DNA of 19,901 nucleotides from Candidatus Bathyarchaeota archaeon RBG_13_60_20 (GCA_001775965.1 MEZG01000003.1:1-19901), one strand, 5' to 3'. Shown: positions 1-6,814, counted from the stretch's first letter. Made by a program: numbers and translations. Notes: a model not told the origin generated them from the sequence alone.

Positions 1-179
1 GACTTCACCACCGTTGTGACGTACCCGGCCACCCTGTTGCGGAGCTTCTTGGAGACGTCTAGCCCGATCTGCTTAAGGAACTGCTTGTTGGGCTCGAACT
101 GTGTGCCGAAGCTGTAGGGGTACCTCTCTAGGAGCTCCATGCTGATACGCTTGATCATCTCCGTGCGTACTTTACCCAA
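1..179 (-). CDS. rps17e: Ribosomal protein eS17 (30S S17e), N-terminal part, runs off the window
   Basis: Small-subunit ribosomal protein of the archaeal/eukaryotic eS17 family. The minus strand reads MGKVRTEMIKRI at the start and SKKLRNRVAGYVT near the window edge, both hallmarks of the family. Fifty-nine residues are visible; the remainder lies outside. I chose TTG at 179 because it gives the family's usual MGKVR-type N terminus and has GGTG six bases upstream; an in-frame GTG at 188 is the alternative. A TATA-like GTTTAAAAGC at 221-230 would put the transcript start about 20 nt before the TTG. The start is absent from a simple ATG search, so it is easily missed. Identification is confident; the exact start is slightly less so. 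Confidence 0.93.
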   Translation of the reverse strand, partial: MGKVRTEMIKRISMELLERYPYSFGTQFEPNKQFLKQIGLDVSKKLRNRVAGYVTTVVK

Positions 180-220
180 TACGTGCACCGCGTTTTTGCG
201 TCTCTACTCAGCCTCACCGG

Positions 221-230
221 GCTTTTAAAC
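221..230 (-). promoter_or_regulatory. TATA-like box for eS17
   Basis: GTTTAAAAGC on the minus strand, about 45 nt upstream of the TTG start of eS17, matching the archaeal TATA/BRE pattern seen before other genes in this window. Confidence 0.6.
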
Positions 231-231
231 G

Positions 232-702
232 TTTACCCTGCCCCGTCTGGGAGCCTTATCCGGTCCAGGGCGATGCTGGTGGCGTCCCCGGCGAGGAGGA
301 CGCGGAACTCGAGGTCAGTCAAGGGCTAAGGCCTGCCAGGCGCCGGCGCTCCTGGAGTTGGCTGGACTGACTGTGGCGGCTGCTAGGAGCCTAGTCCGTT
401 TCTCTGTGTGCGTCCACTGCCTTCTCTCATCGAGGGCCGCGGCCGTCAGGTAGGCCGCGTACCCGATGACGTAGAAGGCTGGCCTGCTCCTAGATCGTGG
501 GGGCCATCATGCTCGCCACAACTGTTCTCCTCCATTTCCTCGCCTCGATGTAGTAGAGGACGTAGTTGAACACGAGCGGGGCGAAAACTTGGACCTTAAA
601 GTCGTGCGAGTTGGCTACATGGAGGGCCGGGTTCATGAGGCATAAGGCTGTTAGGACTGTGATCATGGCTGAATGCAACTCAGAGAAGTGTAGCTTGGAC
701 AT
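232..702 (-). pseudogene. Possible decayed small membrane-protein gene (frameshifted)
   Basis: The roughly 600 bases between eS17 and the racemase-family gene hold no intact convincing gene, but the minus strand has three successive coding-like pieces in different frames. Piece one starts at ATG 702 (or TTG 771) and runs to a stop at 490; it has a hydrophobic stretch (AMITVLTALCLMNPAL), then FAPLVFNYVLYYIEARKW. Piece two, about 316-490 in another frame, has AFYVIGYAAYLTAAALDERR. Piece three, about 232-315, has DLEFRVLLAGDATSIALDRI and stops at 232-234. A hydrophobic segment followed by charged residues recurs in pieces one and two, which suggests one membrane protein broken by indels. I do not recognise the family. 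It could instead be an intact 70-aa protein (490-702) plus chance open frames, or contain assembly errors. Confidence 0.3.
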
Positions 703-739
703 TAGGATACGCGGGGTATACTTAGCCACCCCCGATAAT

Positions 740-748
740 CGTATAAGC
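740..748. promoter_or_regulatory. TATA-like box between divergent units
   Basis: GTATAAGC at 741-748 lies about 40 nt upstream of the TTG at 783 and reads GCTTATAC on the other strand, about 40 nt upstream of ATG 702. A second box-like AGTATACC lies on the minus strand near 718-725. One element could serve both directions. Confidence 0.45.
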
Positions 749-782
749 TGTGCCGCGTATAGCTTCACCAAGGTGTCACGGT

Positions 783-1784
783 TTGAAGTTTAGTAGGTAC
801 GTCTCGTGCATCGACACTCACTGCAGCGGCGAGTCTACCAGGATTCTGGTGGGCGGCGTCCCCAAACTTGTGGGCAGGACCATGCAGGAGAAGCAGGACT
901 ACTTCAAGGAGCATTACCATGGCCTGTTGGGCACTATGCTGAAGGAGCCCAGGGGCTTCGAGGGCATGCTGGGCGCTGTTCTCACGGAGCCCTGCCGCCC
1001 TGAGGCCGACGTTGGCGTCATCTACCTGTGGACCGACGGCTACTTCAGCGCCTGCGGAGACAGCACCTACAGCTGCTCGGCGGCGCTGGTGAACACCGGC
1101 ATGGTGGACGTGAAGGAGCCTTCGACTGAGATCACCTTCGACACTGTGGCCGGCCTAGTACGCACCAAGGTCGAAGTGGAGGACGGCGTGGCCAAGGCCA
1201 TCTACATGCAGGGGGTCCCAAGCTTCTACTGGAAGACCATGAAGTTCGATATCCCTGACCTGGGTGAGGTGGAGGCCGACATAGCCTACGGTGGTCTATG
1301 GTACGCATTCGTTGACGCTGACAAGATTGGCCTCAAGCCGACCCTGGAAACCAAGGACCAGTGGATACCCCTGGGATGGAGGATGAGGAACATTATAGCG
1401 GACCAGATCAAGGTGGACCACCCCGAGTACCCTAACCTGAACATCATGGACCTGGTGACCTTCTACACGAAGCCCACCAAGAAGGAGTACACCAGTAGGC
1501 ACTGGAACGTTTTCGGCCCCAAGCAGACGTGCAGGAGCCCAGCTGGGACTTGTACCAACGCCAGGATGGCAGCCATGTACGGCAAGGGGCAGCTGAAGCC
1601 GGGCCAGGAGATAGTGTTCGAGTCCACCATTGGGACTCTGATGTACGGGAAGATAGCCATGGAGACCAAGGTCGGCAAGTACAAGGCTATAGTGCCAGAC
1701 GTGAAGGCGTACGCCTACATCACGGGGTTCAACCAGGTAGTGGTGGACCCTGATGACCCGCTTAGGGGCGGGTTTCTCCTCTAG
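783..1784 (+). CDS. Proline racemase / hydroxyproline epimerase-family protein with altered catalytic residues
   Basis: 333 aa, the usual length for the family (proline racemase, 4-hydroxyproline 2-epimerase, trans-3-hydroxyproline dehydratase). Family signatures run throughout: an N-terminal IDTHCSGESTR, GGVPKLVGRTM, EPRGFEGMLGA, then ACGDST (90-95) where family members have MCGH, and CRSPAGTCTNARMA (250-263) where they have DRSPCGTGTSAR. Cys91 keeps the first catalytic Cys, but the following His is Asp93, the Asp of the second site is Cys250, the second catalytic Cys is Ala254, and Cys257 replaces a Gly. The GGNF region reads GGLW. A two-base proline racemase mechanism therefore looks impossible; a dehydratase or a different reaction is more likely. 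TTG at 783 gives the family-typical MKFSR start; an in-frame GTG at 750 would precede the expected transcript start. The gene ends tail-to-tail with the next, sharing CTAG. Confidence 0.85.
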   Translation: MKFSRYVSCIDTHCSGESTRILVGGVPKLVGRTMQEKQDYFKEHYHGLLGTMLKEPRGFEGMLGAVLTEPCRPEADVGVIYLWTDGYFSACGDSTYSCSAALVNTGMVDVKEPSTEITFDTVAGLVRTKVEVEDGVAKAIYMQGVPSFYWKTMKFDIPDLGEVEADIAYGGLWYAFVDADKIGLKPTLETKDQWIPLGWRMRNIIADQIKVDHPEYPNLNIMDLVTFYTKPTKKEYTSRHWNVFGPKQTCRSPAGTCTNARMAAMYGKGQLKPGQEIVFESTIGTLMYGKIAMETKVGKYKAIVPDVKAYAYITGFNQVVVDPDDPLRGGFLL

Positions 1785-2080
1785 CTCTGCTGCGTCTGGA
1801 GCATCTCGGGGGCATGCTCCTTGAGGAGCGCCTCCACTTTCTCGAACTCGCTGAGCGTCTTGTCGCCTTTCTTGGTGACCCCGTAGGAGTCGGCGAGTTG
1901 CCCCCTCTCGTTGTAGTCCTGTTCCAGGAACCCCTGGCTCACCAGCTGGTCAATGACCTCTTTTGCCTTTTTTTGGTTTAGGTACGATGACTCGATGATG
2001 TCCACCAGGGAGCTTCTCCCCTCCTTTATGGTTCGGAGGATCTGCATGGAGGTCTGGTACTTGGAGCGTCTCGCAGACAT
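1781..2080 (-). CDS. Small winged-helix DNA-binding protein
   Basis: 99 aa, resembling archaeal single-domain winged-helix proteins of the SSO10a/HTH_45 type. Residues about 5-75 fit a wHTH: an N-terminal helix with MQILRTIKEG, SSLVDIIESSYLN, a recognition-helix region KKAKEVIDQLVSQGFLEQ, then a wing-like YNERGQLADSYGVTKKG. The C-terminal LSEFEKVEALLKEHAPEML looks like a helix for dimerisation through a coiled coil. ATG 2080 lies about 25-30 nt behind the minus-strand TATA-like CTTTAATTA near 2104-2112, so the mRNA is probably leaderless or nearly so. It is convergent with the racemase-family gene, and the two stop codons overlap. It may be a local transcription regulator or a chromatin-type protein; the target is not visible. 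Confidence 0.8.
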   Translation of the reverse strand: MSARRSKYQTSMQILRTIKEGRSSLVDIIESSYLNQKKAKEVIDQLVSQGFLEQDYNERGQLADSYGVTKKGDKTLSEFEKVEALLKEHAPEMLQTQQS

Positions 2081-2188
2081 ACGTTGCAGGGTTGAGCTGA
2101 ACCTAATTAAAGGATTGTTTACCCCTGTTCGGTATCTAGGCTACACTACTAAATGGTTGAGAGAGTGAGAAGCGACTAATCCTAGACT

Positions 2189-2198
2189 GTTAAATAGG
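2189..2198 (+). promoter_or_regulatory. TATA-like box for the aminotransferase
   Basis: TGTTAAATAG, about 38-44 nt upstream of the TTG start; a short purine-rich GGGAGTG lies between. Confidence 0.5.
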
Positions 2199-2232
2199 AG
2201 AGGGCACGCAGTTGATGGGAGTGTGACTCAAC

Positions 2233-3321
2233 TTGCCCAAGGAATTGATCGTCCTTAACGCAGGGGACCCGGACGCGGAAGCCCCCCAGTACGCTATAAA
2301 CGAGGCCCTCAAGGGCATTATTGAGGGCGGAAAGAACACCCACTACCCCCATTACACCGAGTACCCTGACCAGTTCGCGCAAGCCGTTGTAGACTACTAC
2401 AAGAGGTTCGCGGGCGTCGAGTACAAGCCCGAGAACGTGCTCCCCGCGGCTGGAAGCAGCGCGGCCCTCTACGTGGCCCTGGCCGCGGTACTGAAGGAGG
2501 GGGACGAGGTGCTTATGTTCACCCCCTACTACGCGGGGCACAAGACCATCTTCGACGGGATGGGCGTCAAGATGAACATGGTGCCACTGAAGGCGGAGAC
2601 CAACTACCACCCCGACGTGGACGAGATCGCGGAGCACGTCACAAAGAAGACCAGGGCCGCCCTCCTGTGCAACCCCGCCAACCCCACGGGGACGGTGTTC
2701 ACTGCGGAGGAGCTGAGAACCGTTGGCGACCTGGCTGTGGACCACGACTTCGCCCTACTCGGCGACGAGATATACCTACACTATGTTTATGATGGCCACA
2801 AGTTCGTCTCGGTGGCTGGCCTCAGCGACGAGTACAAGAAGCGCACCCTCGGCATCATGAGCTTCAGCAAGAGCTTCAGCATGACGGGGTGGAGGCTGGG
2901 CTACGATATAGTGCCCGAGAAGTACATGCAGAGGGCAAGGCTCATCACGAGCCTGGTGGCCCCCAGGCCCGCCACCTTCGTGTTCAGGGCCGGAATCGCG
3001 TGCCTGCGCGGCGACTTCCAGTACGTGGAGGAGCGCCGCAAGGAGTACGAGAGGAGGCGCAACTACTTTTGCAAGGCAGTGGACGAACTGGGGTGGCCGT
3101 GCCACCTGTTCGAGGGCGCCTTCTACGCATGGTTCGACGCCAGGGACACCGGCTTGGGCTCCCAGGAGTTCCTGAAGAGGCTCAGGGAAAGCCAGAACCT
3201 GGCTCTGAGCCCCGGCAACAACTTCGGCGCTGACGGCTTCATCAGGGTGCCCCTGACGCAGCCGGTCCCGGTCCTCAGGGAGGCCGTGAAGAGGCTTAAG
3301 GCCTTCAAGGCAGGCCTCTAA
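2233..3321 (+). CDS. Class I/II PLP-dependent aminotransferase (aspartate aminotransferase family)
   Basis: 362 aa cytosolic transaminase of fold type I. Visible landmarks: VLNAGDPD at the N terminus; AAGSSAALYVALAAVL for the phosphate-cup helix; NPANPTG (147-153) with the Asn that contacts PLP; GDEIY (177-181) with the Asp that pairs with the pyridine nitrogen; SFSKSFSMTGWRLGY with Lys213 as the Schiff-base lysine and Arg221; and a C-terminal GFIRVPLTQP carrying the carboxylate-binding Arg. All catalytic residues are present, so it should be active. The amino-acid substrate cannot be read from the sequence. TTG 2233 is the only start before an in-frame stop at 2224-2226; TGTTAAATAG at 2189-2198 is a likely TATA box. 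It is a single-gene unit. Confidence 0.92.
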   Translation: MPKELIVLNAGDPDAEAPQYAINEALKGIIEGGKNTHYPHYTEYPDQFAQAVVDYYKRFAGVEYKPENVLPAAGSSAALYVALAAVLKEGDEVLMFTPYYAGHKTIFDGMGVKMNMVPLKAETNYHPDVDEIAEHVTKKTRAALLCNPANPTGTVFTAEELRTVGDLAVDHDFALLGDEIYLHYVYDGHKFVSVAGLSDEYKKRTLGIMSFSKSFSMTGWRLGYDIVPEKYMQRARLITSLVAPRPATFVFRAGIACLRGDFQYVEERRKEYERRRNYFCKAVDELGWPCHLFEGAFYAWFDARDTGLGSQEFLKRLRESQNLALSPGNNFGADGFIRVPLTQPVPVLREAVKRLKAFKAGL

Positions 3322-3325
3322 CCCC

Positions 3326-3333
3326 TTTTTAAG
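3326..3333 (+). promoter_or_regulatory. TATA-like box for the PUA-domain gene
   Basis: TTTTTAAG with its centre about 28 nt before ATG 3358, the spacing expected for a leaderless archaeal mRNA. Confidence 0.6.
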
Positions 3334-3357
3334 CGACCAATCGTATTCTCAGCAGGC

Positions 3358-3819
3358 ATGCTGCGTAAAAGACAGTCCATGAAGCGCAGGGACTCCAGGG
3401 GCCTTCTCGACGAGCTGCATACTCTCTTCGAGGTCAGCGACATTGGGAAGGTGGAGGAGGCTGAGTACGAGGACAAGAAGGTGTACATCTTAGACGACAA
3501 AGTAGCGTTCATAAGGGATGTGAACGGTCTCTACCCCTACCTCGGGGGCAGCGAGGTAGACCGCCTCCCGTCCGTGGTGGTGGATATGGGGGCTGTTCCC
3601 TACGTTTGTAATGGGGCCGACGTGATGGCACCAGGGATAAAGGAGATGCCTGACGCCTTCGAGGAGGGAGCTATAGTCGTCGTGAGGGACTATACGCACA
3701 GGAAGGCCCTGTCGGTGGGCAAGGCCCTCAAGTCGTCTGCCGAGATCGAGGCATCCCGTAAGGGCAAGGTCATACAGAACCTGCACTACGTTGGGGACAA
3801 GCTGTGGAGGCTTGCCTAG
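3358..3819 (+). CDS. MCT-1/Tma20-like PUA-domain protein
   Basis: 153 aa. The N-terminal ~65 residues form a pre-PUA domain, and residues about 71-147 form a PUA RNA-binding domain: PSVVVDMGAVPYVCNGADVM, then GIKEMPD, EEGAIVVVRD, LSVGKALKSS and a terminal KGKVIQNLHYVGD. The closest recognisable relatives are archaeal COG2016 proteins and eukaryotic MCT-1/Tma20, which act with a SUI1-domain partner (density-regulated protein) at the small ribosomal subunit in reinitiation and recycling. The archaeal role is inferred, not established by this sequence. ATG 3358 is favoured because of the TATA box 28 nt upstream; Met8 is possible. It ends tail-to-tail with the next gene, overlapping by 4 nt (CTAG). 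Confidence 0.88.
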   Translation: MLRKRQSMKRRDSRGLLDELHTLFEVSDIGKVEEAEYEDKKVYILDDKVAFIRDVNGLYPYLGGSEVDRLPSVVVDMGAVPYVCNGADVMAPGIKEMPDAFEEGAIVVVRDYTHRKALSVGKALKSSAEIEASRKGKVIQNLHYVGDKLWRLA

Positions 3820-4079
3820 AGGCTCCTGAGGAACTGGCTCTGGGGCAGGTATATGATGAAAGCTATCACAGCGGTGGAGATGAAGGTGAGTATGAACAGC
3901 CACATGCTCCAGTTGAACACCTTCCACCAAAAGCCGTACTTCTCGACCCCCTTTCTGTAGCTAGCCTCGTAGTCAAGAACCCCCTCCTTGATGGCTTTTG
4001 GCAGGTTTCGTATCTTCCGTGGCATGCTTTTAAGGGAGGCAAGGAGCTTGCCTGCGCGTCGTCGGAGGTCTAAAGGCAT
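3816..4079 (-). CDS. Small one-helix membrane protein of unknown function
   Basis: 87 aa from ATG 4079 (an upstream in-frame start at 4157 would overlap the divergent gene's promoter and is not favoured; AGAGGA directly precedes 4079). The first ~50 residues are strongly basic, with RRRAGKLLASLK and PRKIRNLPKAIKEG; residues about 52-77 (WKVFNWSMWLFILTFISTAV and onward) form one transmembrane segment, and the tail QSQFLRSL is short. By the positive-inside rule the basic part would be cytoplasmic. I do not recognise the family. It is convergent with the PUA gene and divergent from the Fe-S protein gene. The hydrophobic segment and its fit between two genes argue that it is real. Confidence 0.6.
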   Translation of the reverse strand: MPLDLRRRAGKLLASLKSMPRKIRNLPKAIKEGVLDYEASYRKGVEKYGFWWKVFNWSMWLFILTFISTAVIAFIIYLPQSQFLRSL

Positions 4080-4126
4080 TCCTCTGTTATACGGTAGCCG
4101 GGTCTTTTTTCCTTTTGGTATGGAAA

Positions 4127-4136
4127 CCCTTAAAGC
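4127..4136 (+). promoter_or_regulatory. TATA-like box for the Fe-S protein
   Basis: CCCTTAAAGC, about 38-45 nt upstream of ATG 4172; this placement argues against the more upstream TTG at 4115. Confidence 0.5.
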
Positions 4137-4171
4137 ACTTGATGAAACAAACCTCATATGAGAAATATTTC

Positions 4172-4876
4172 ATGGGTGGTTTGTTGGCTAGGAGAAAGAT
4201 AGTCCAAATAGACGAGGAGCGATGCGATGGCTGCGGCCAGTGCATCCCCAATTGCGCCGAGGGAGCCCTCAGCATAATCGACGGGAAAGCTCGCCTCGTC
4301 AGTGACGTCTACTGCGACGGGCTCGGCGCCTGCCTGGGCCACTGCCCCAGGGACGCCATAAATATAGTGGAGCGCGAGGCACCCGAGTTCAGTGAAGAGG
4401 CCGTACACGAGTACCTCCAGACCCGGGAATCACAGGGCTCAACCTGCCCCTCCTCTCAAACGCAGAGCCTAGAGACCGAGGGTAGCTTAGCATCGGAGCC
4501 CCAGACCTCCAGCCTGAGCAACTGGCCCGTTCAACTGAACTTGGTCTCTGTGAATGCGCCCTTCTTCAAGGATGCTGATCTGCTGCTCATGGCCGACTGC
4601 GTCGCTGTGGCCCACAGAGGGCTTCACTCAAGGCTTCTAAAGGGTAGGGTCATGGTGATGGGGTGCCCCAAGTTCGACGACGCTAGGGTGTACGTGGAGA
4701 AGCTCACAGAGATACTTCGACGGAACGATGTGCGCAGCCTGACGGTTGCCCACATGGAGGTGCCTTGCTGCAGCAGCCTGGAGGGGATCGCCGAGCTAGC
4801 CCTCAATGCATCGGGGAAAACTATACCTACCCGGAGGCTCATCGTGTCGGTGAAGGGTGAGGAAGCACCGGTCTGA
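4172..4876 (+). CDS. Ferredoxin-like [4Fe-4S] protein with extra C-terminal domain
   Basis: 234 aa from ATG 4172; a TTG at 4184 preceded by GGTG is also possible and gives a typical ARRKIVQID start. Residues 18-28 carry a full [4Fe-4S] motif (CDGCGQCIPNC). The second site is irregular, CDGLGACLGHCP (Cys48, 54, 58), with wider spacing. A Ser/Gln/Thr-rich linker (about 85-115) leads to a conserved C-terminal domain with LSNWPVQL, LLLMADCVAVA, VMGCPKFDD, VEKLTEILRRNDV and MEVPCC (Cys143, 165, 199, 200). This architecture is a known but little-characterised family in anaerobic archaea and bacteria, presumed to transfer electrons. The C-terminal cysteines suggest another metal site. No partner is obvious nearby. 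Confidence 0.85.
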   Translation: MGGLLARRKIVQIDEERCDGCGQCIPNCAEGALSIIDGKARLVSDVYCDGLGACLGHCPRDAINIVEREAPEFSEEAVHEYLQTRESQGSTCPSSQTQSLETEGSLASEPQTSSLSNWPVQLNLVSVNAPFFKDADLLLMADCVAVAHRGLHSRLLKGRVMVMGCPKFDDARVYVEKLTEILRRNDVRSLTVAHMEVPCCSSLEGIAELALNASGKTIPTRRLIVSVKGEEAPV

Positions 4877-4899
4877 GCCCAGGAGCGCCCCACGCGTAA

Positions 4900-4940
4900 A
4901 CTTTAAGAGGAAAAGCCTACTCCTTACGATGATTCGGTGA
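4900..4940 (+). promoter_or_regulatory. TATA-like box and ribosome binding site of the CoA-transferase gene
   Basis: ACTTTAAGA at 4900-4908 is a TATA-like box. GGTGA at 4936-4940 is one of the clearest Shine-Dalgarno sites in the window, six bases before ATG 4947. Confidence 0.6.
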
Positions 4941-4946
4941 CAGAAT

Positions 4947-6095
4947 ATGGGAATGCTGGATGACATCCGCATCGTAGACTTCACACACGTATACTTTGGT
5001 CCCTACTCCACCATGATCATGGCAGACATGGGTGCAGACGTCATAAAGATCGAGCCCCCATGGGGCGAGATGACGCGCCTCTCGCCGCCCCACTTCGGCG
5101 GCGTGAGCAGCACCTTCCACTACCTGGACCGCAACAAGAAGAGCGTGGCATTGAACCTGAAGGACCCCAAAGCCCTGGAAATAGTGAAGGAGCTAATCAA
5201 GCAGAGCGACGTGGTCATAGAGAACTTCAAGAGAGGCACCATGGACAAGCTGGGCCTCGGCTACAAGGACGTCAAGAAGCTCAACCCAAGGATCATCTAC
5301 GCCAGCCTCAGCGGCTTCGGCCTGGATGGACCCTACGCGGACAGGCCCAGCTTCGCCCCCATCGCGGGCAGCTACTGCGGCTGGTACAGGCTCACAGGCG
5401 ACATATTGGACCCCAAGGGGCCCCCTATCAGGCCGGCAGAGTGGCACGGCGACCTGGACCCCGGCCTATTCGCCGTCATAGGTGTCCTGGGCGCCCTCCG
5501 GCACAGGGACAAGACCGGTGAAGGGCAGCTGGTGGACGTGTCCCAGCTGGACGTGATGATGGCCCAGACGGGCGTCGCCATCACAGGCTACACGCTTAGC
5601 GGTAAGCTGCCGTGGGAGCGGCAGGCGGACAGGCTGCCCGGGCCCCAGACCTTCGGCATGTTCAAGGCAAAGGATGGGTACGTCTACGTCGCGGCCGATC
5701 CCCAGATGCACCAGAAACTCATGGCGGCCATGGGCGTAGACGACCTCGGCGAGGGCTCCGAGGTTCTGGACGGTTGGGTAAAGGACAGGACCGTGGACGA
5801 GATCGTCGAGGCCCTGAAGGACGCTGCGCCCGTCGCGCCTGTGCAGAACATCGACAAAGCCGTAGAGGACCCCCAGGTCAAGTACAGGGGCACCATGATC
5901 GAGGTCGAGCACAGCAAGGCTGGGAAAATACGGATGCCCGGGTTCCCCTTGAAGATGGAGAAGACCCCTGGGGTCATCAAGATGCCTGCACCACTCCTCG
6001 GCGAGCACACGGCCCAGGTGCTTAAGGAGCTCCTAGGCTACGGCGACGAGAAGATCGAGGAGCTCAGGAAGAGCGGCACCATCGTCATGGCTTAG
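4947..6095 (+). CDS. Class III CoA-transferase (CaiB/BaiF family)
   Basis: 382 aa, typical for this family, which moves CoA between carboxylic acids. Family marks include an N-terminal LDDIRIVDFTHVYFGPYSTM, MGADVIKIEPP, NKKSVALNLKD, SDVVIENFKRGTMDKLGLGY, LSGFGLDGPYADRPSF, and HGDLDPGLFAVIGVLGAL. Asp169 in the HGD element lies where the catalytic aspartate of formyl-CoA transferase sits. The C-terminal part has APVAPVQNIDKAVEDPQVKYRG, also conserved. The substrate cannot be deduced; formyl-CoA, carnitine-CoA, succinyl-CoA and aromatic-acid transferases share the fold. It is apparently monocistronic with a strong SD. Active-site residues are intact. Confidence 0.92.
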   Translation: MGMLDDIRIVDFTHVYFGPYSTMIMADMGADVIKIEPPWGEMTRLSPPHFGGVSSTFHYLDRNKKSVALNLKDPKALEIVKELIKQSDVVIENFKRGTMDKLGLGYKDVKKLNPRIIYASLSGFGLDGPYADRPSFAPIAGSYCGWYRLTGDILDPKGPPIRPAEWHGDLDPGLFAVIGVLGALRHRDKTGEGQLVDVSQLDVMMAQTGVAITGYTLSGKLPWERQADRLPGPQTFGMFKAKDGYVYVAADPQMHQKLMAAMGVDDLGEGSEVLDGWVKDRTVDEIVEALKDAAPVAPVQNIDKAVEDPQVKYRGTMIEVEHSKAGKIRMPGFPLKMEKTPGVIKMPAPLLGEHTAQVLKELLGYGDEKIEELRKSGTIVMA

Positions 6096-6103
6096 AACCA
6101 CCC

Positions 6104-6112
6104 CTTTTATAC
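6104..6112 (+). promoter_or_regulatory. TATA-like box for pcm
   Basis: CTTTTATAC nine bases after the CoA-transferase stop. The expected start of transcription, 25-28 nt on, is near 6132-6137. Confidence 0.6.
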
Positions 6113-6132
6113 ACCCATTCTCCCATTCACAG

Positions 6133-6159
6133 ATGAAGCGAGTTGCCGTCATTCCCTGA
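6133..6159 (+). other. Eight-codon upstream ORF overlapping the pcm start
   Basis: ATG at 6133 encodes MKRVAVIP and stops at TGA 6157-6159, overlapping the TTG start of pcm in another frame. The ATG falls close to the transcript start predicted from the TATA box. It may be a chance ATG, a regulatory leader peptide or a sign of an indel at the pcm N terminus. Confidence 0.25.
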
Positions 6160-6814
6160 CCAGCGCAGAGCCATGGTTGAGAGGTACAGAAGGGCAGGCT
6201 ACGTCACCTCCAGAAGCGTCGCCGAGGCTATGATGAAGGTCCCGCGGGAGGAGTTCATGGACCCCTCGGACAGGGAGTATGCTTACTATGATCAGCCTTT
6301 CCCCATACCCGGGGACGGCCGGCAGACGATATCAGCCCCTTACATGTACCCGTGCACCTACGAGTCGTTGAGTCTGGGGCCCGGTACCAGGTTCCTTGAG
6401 GTGGGTGCGGGCTCAGGCTACGGGGCCGCCCTAGCCAGGGAACTAGTGGGAGCCGAGGGACTTGTCGTAGCCCTAGAGATCAACAGTGACACCTACGAGT
6501 TCGCCAGGGACAACCTAAAGCGGACCGGGTACGATGACGTGGTGCTCGTACTGGGGGACGGGTCGCTGGGGCACCTGGAGAGAGCCCCCTACGAGGCGGT
6601 GAGCGTCACAGCGTCCACACCCGCCGTCCCGCCTCCCCTCCTGGAGCAGCTTGCGTCGCCGGGCAGGCTTATAGCACCCGTGGGCGGCATGGACTTGTAC
6701 GGCCAGGACCTGATGCTCATAGAGAAGGACGAGGGAGGGGCCGTGAAGGAGCGCTGCCTCATGAAGGTTGCATACGTGCCTCTCACCGGGGAGCACGGGT
6801 GGCAGAGACGGTGA
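6143..6814 (+). CDS. pcm: Protein-L-isoaspartate O-methyltransferase
   Basis: 223 aa SAM-dependent methyltransferase that starts repair of isoaspartyl damage in proteins. The family-specific element is DGRQTISAPYMYP (58-70), followed by SAM motif I LEVGAGSGYGAAL (85-97) and the acidic VVALEINSDTYEFARDNL that binds the ribose. VLGDGSLGHLERAPYEAVSV and PPPLLEQLASPGRLIAPVG follow in the expected order. TTG 6143 is favoured because it gives a normal N-terminal helix (DQRRAMVERYRRAGY); ATG 6173 would cut it short. No clear SD is seen. It appears to be transcribed alone, between the CoA-transferase and nadK. Confidence 0.94.
   Translation: MPSFPDQRRAMVERYRRAGYVTSRSVAEAMMKVPREEFMDPSDREYAYYDQPFPIPGDGRQTISAPYMYPCTYESLSLGPGTRFLEVGAGSGYGAALARELVGAEGLVVALEINSDTYEFARDNLKRTGYDDVVLVLGDGSLGHLERAPYEAVSVTASTPAVPPPLLEQLASPGRLIAPVGGMDLYGQDLMLIEKDEGGAVKERCLMKVAYVPLTGEHGWQRR

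Noticed and set aside
750..782. GTG 750 as start of the racemase-family gene
   Set aside because: It precedes the transcript start expected from the box at 741-748, and family members begin at the position of TTG 783.
2182..2745. 187-aa minus-strand frame opposite the aminotransferase
   Set aside because: It is antisense to a gene with every catalytic motif. Its Val/Leu/Gly/His-rich composition is what GC-rich antisense frames produce.
5466..6008. 180-aa minus-strand frame opposite the CoA-transferase
   Set aside because: Shadow of a strongly supported gene; no domain or promoter seen.
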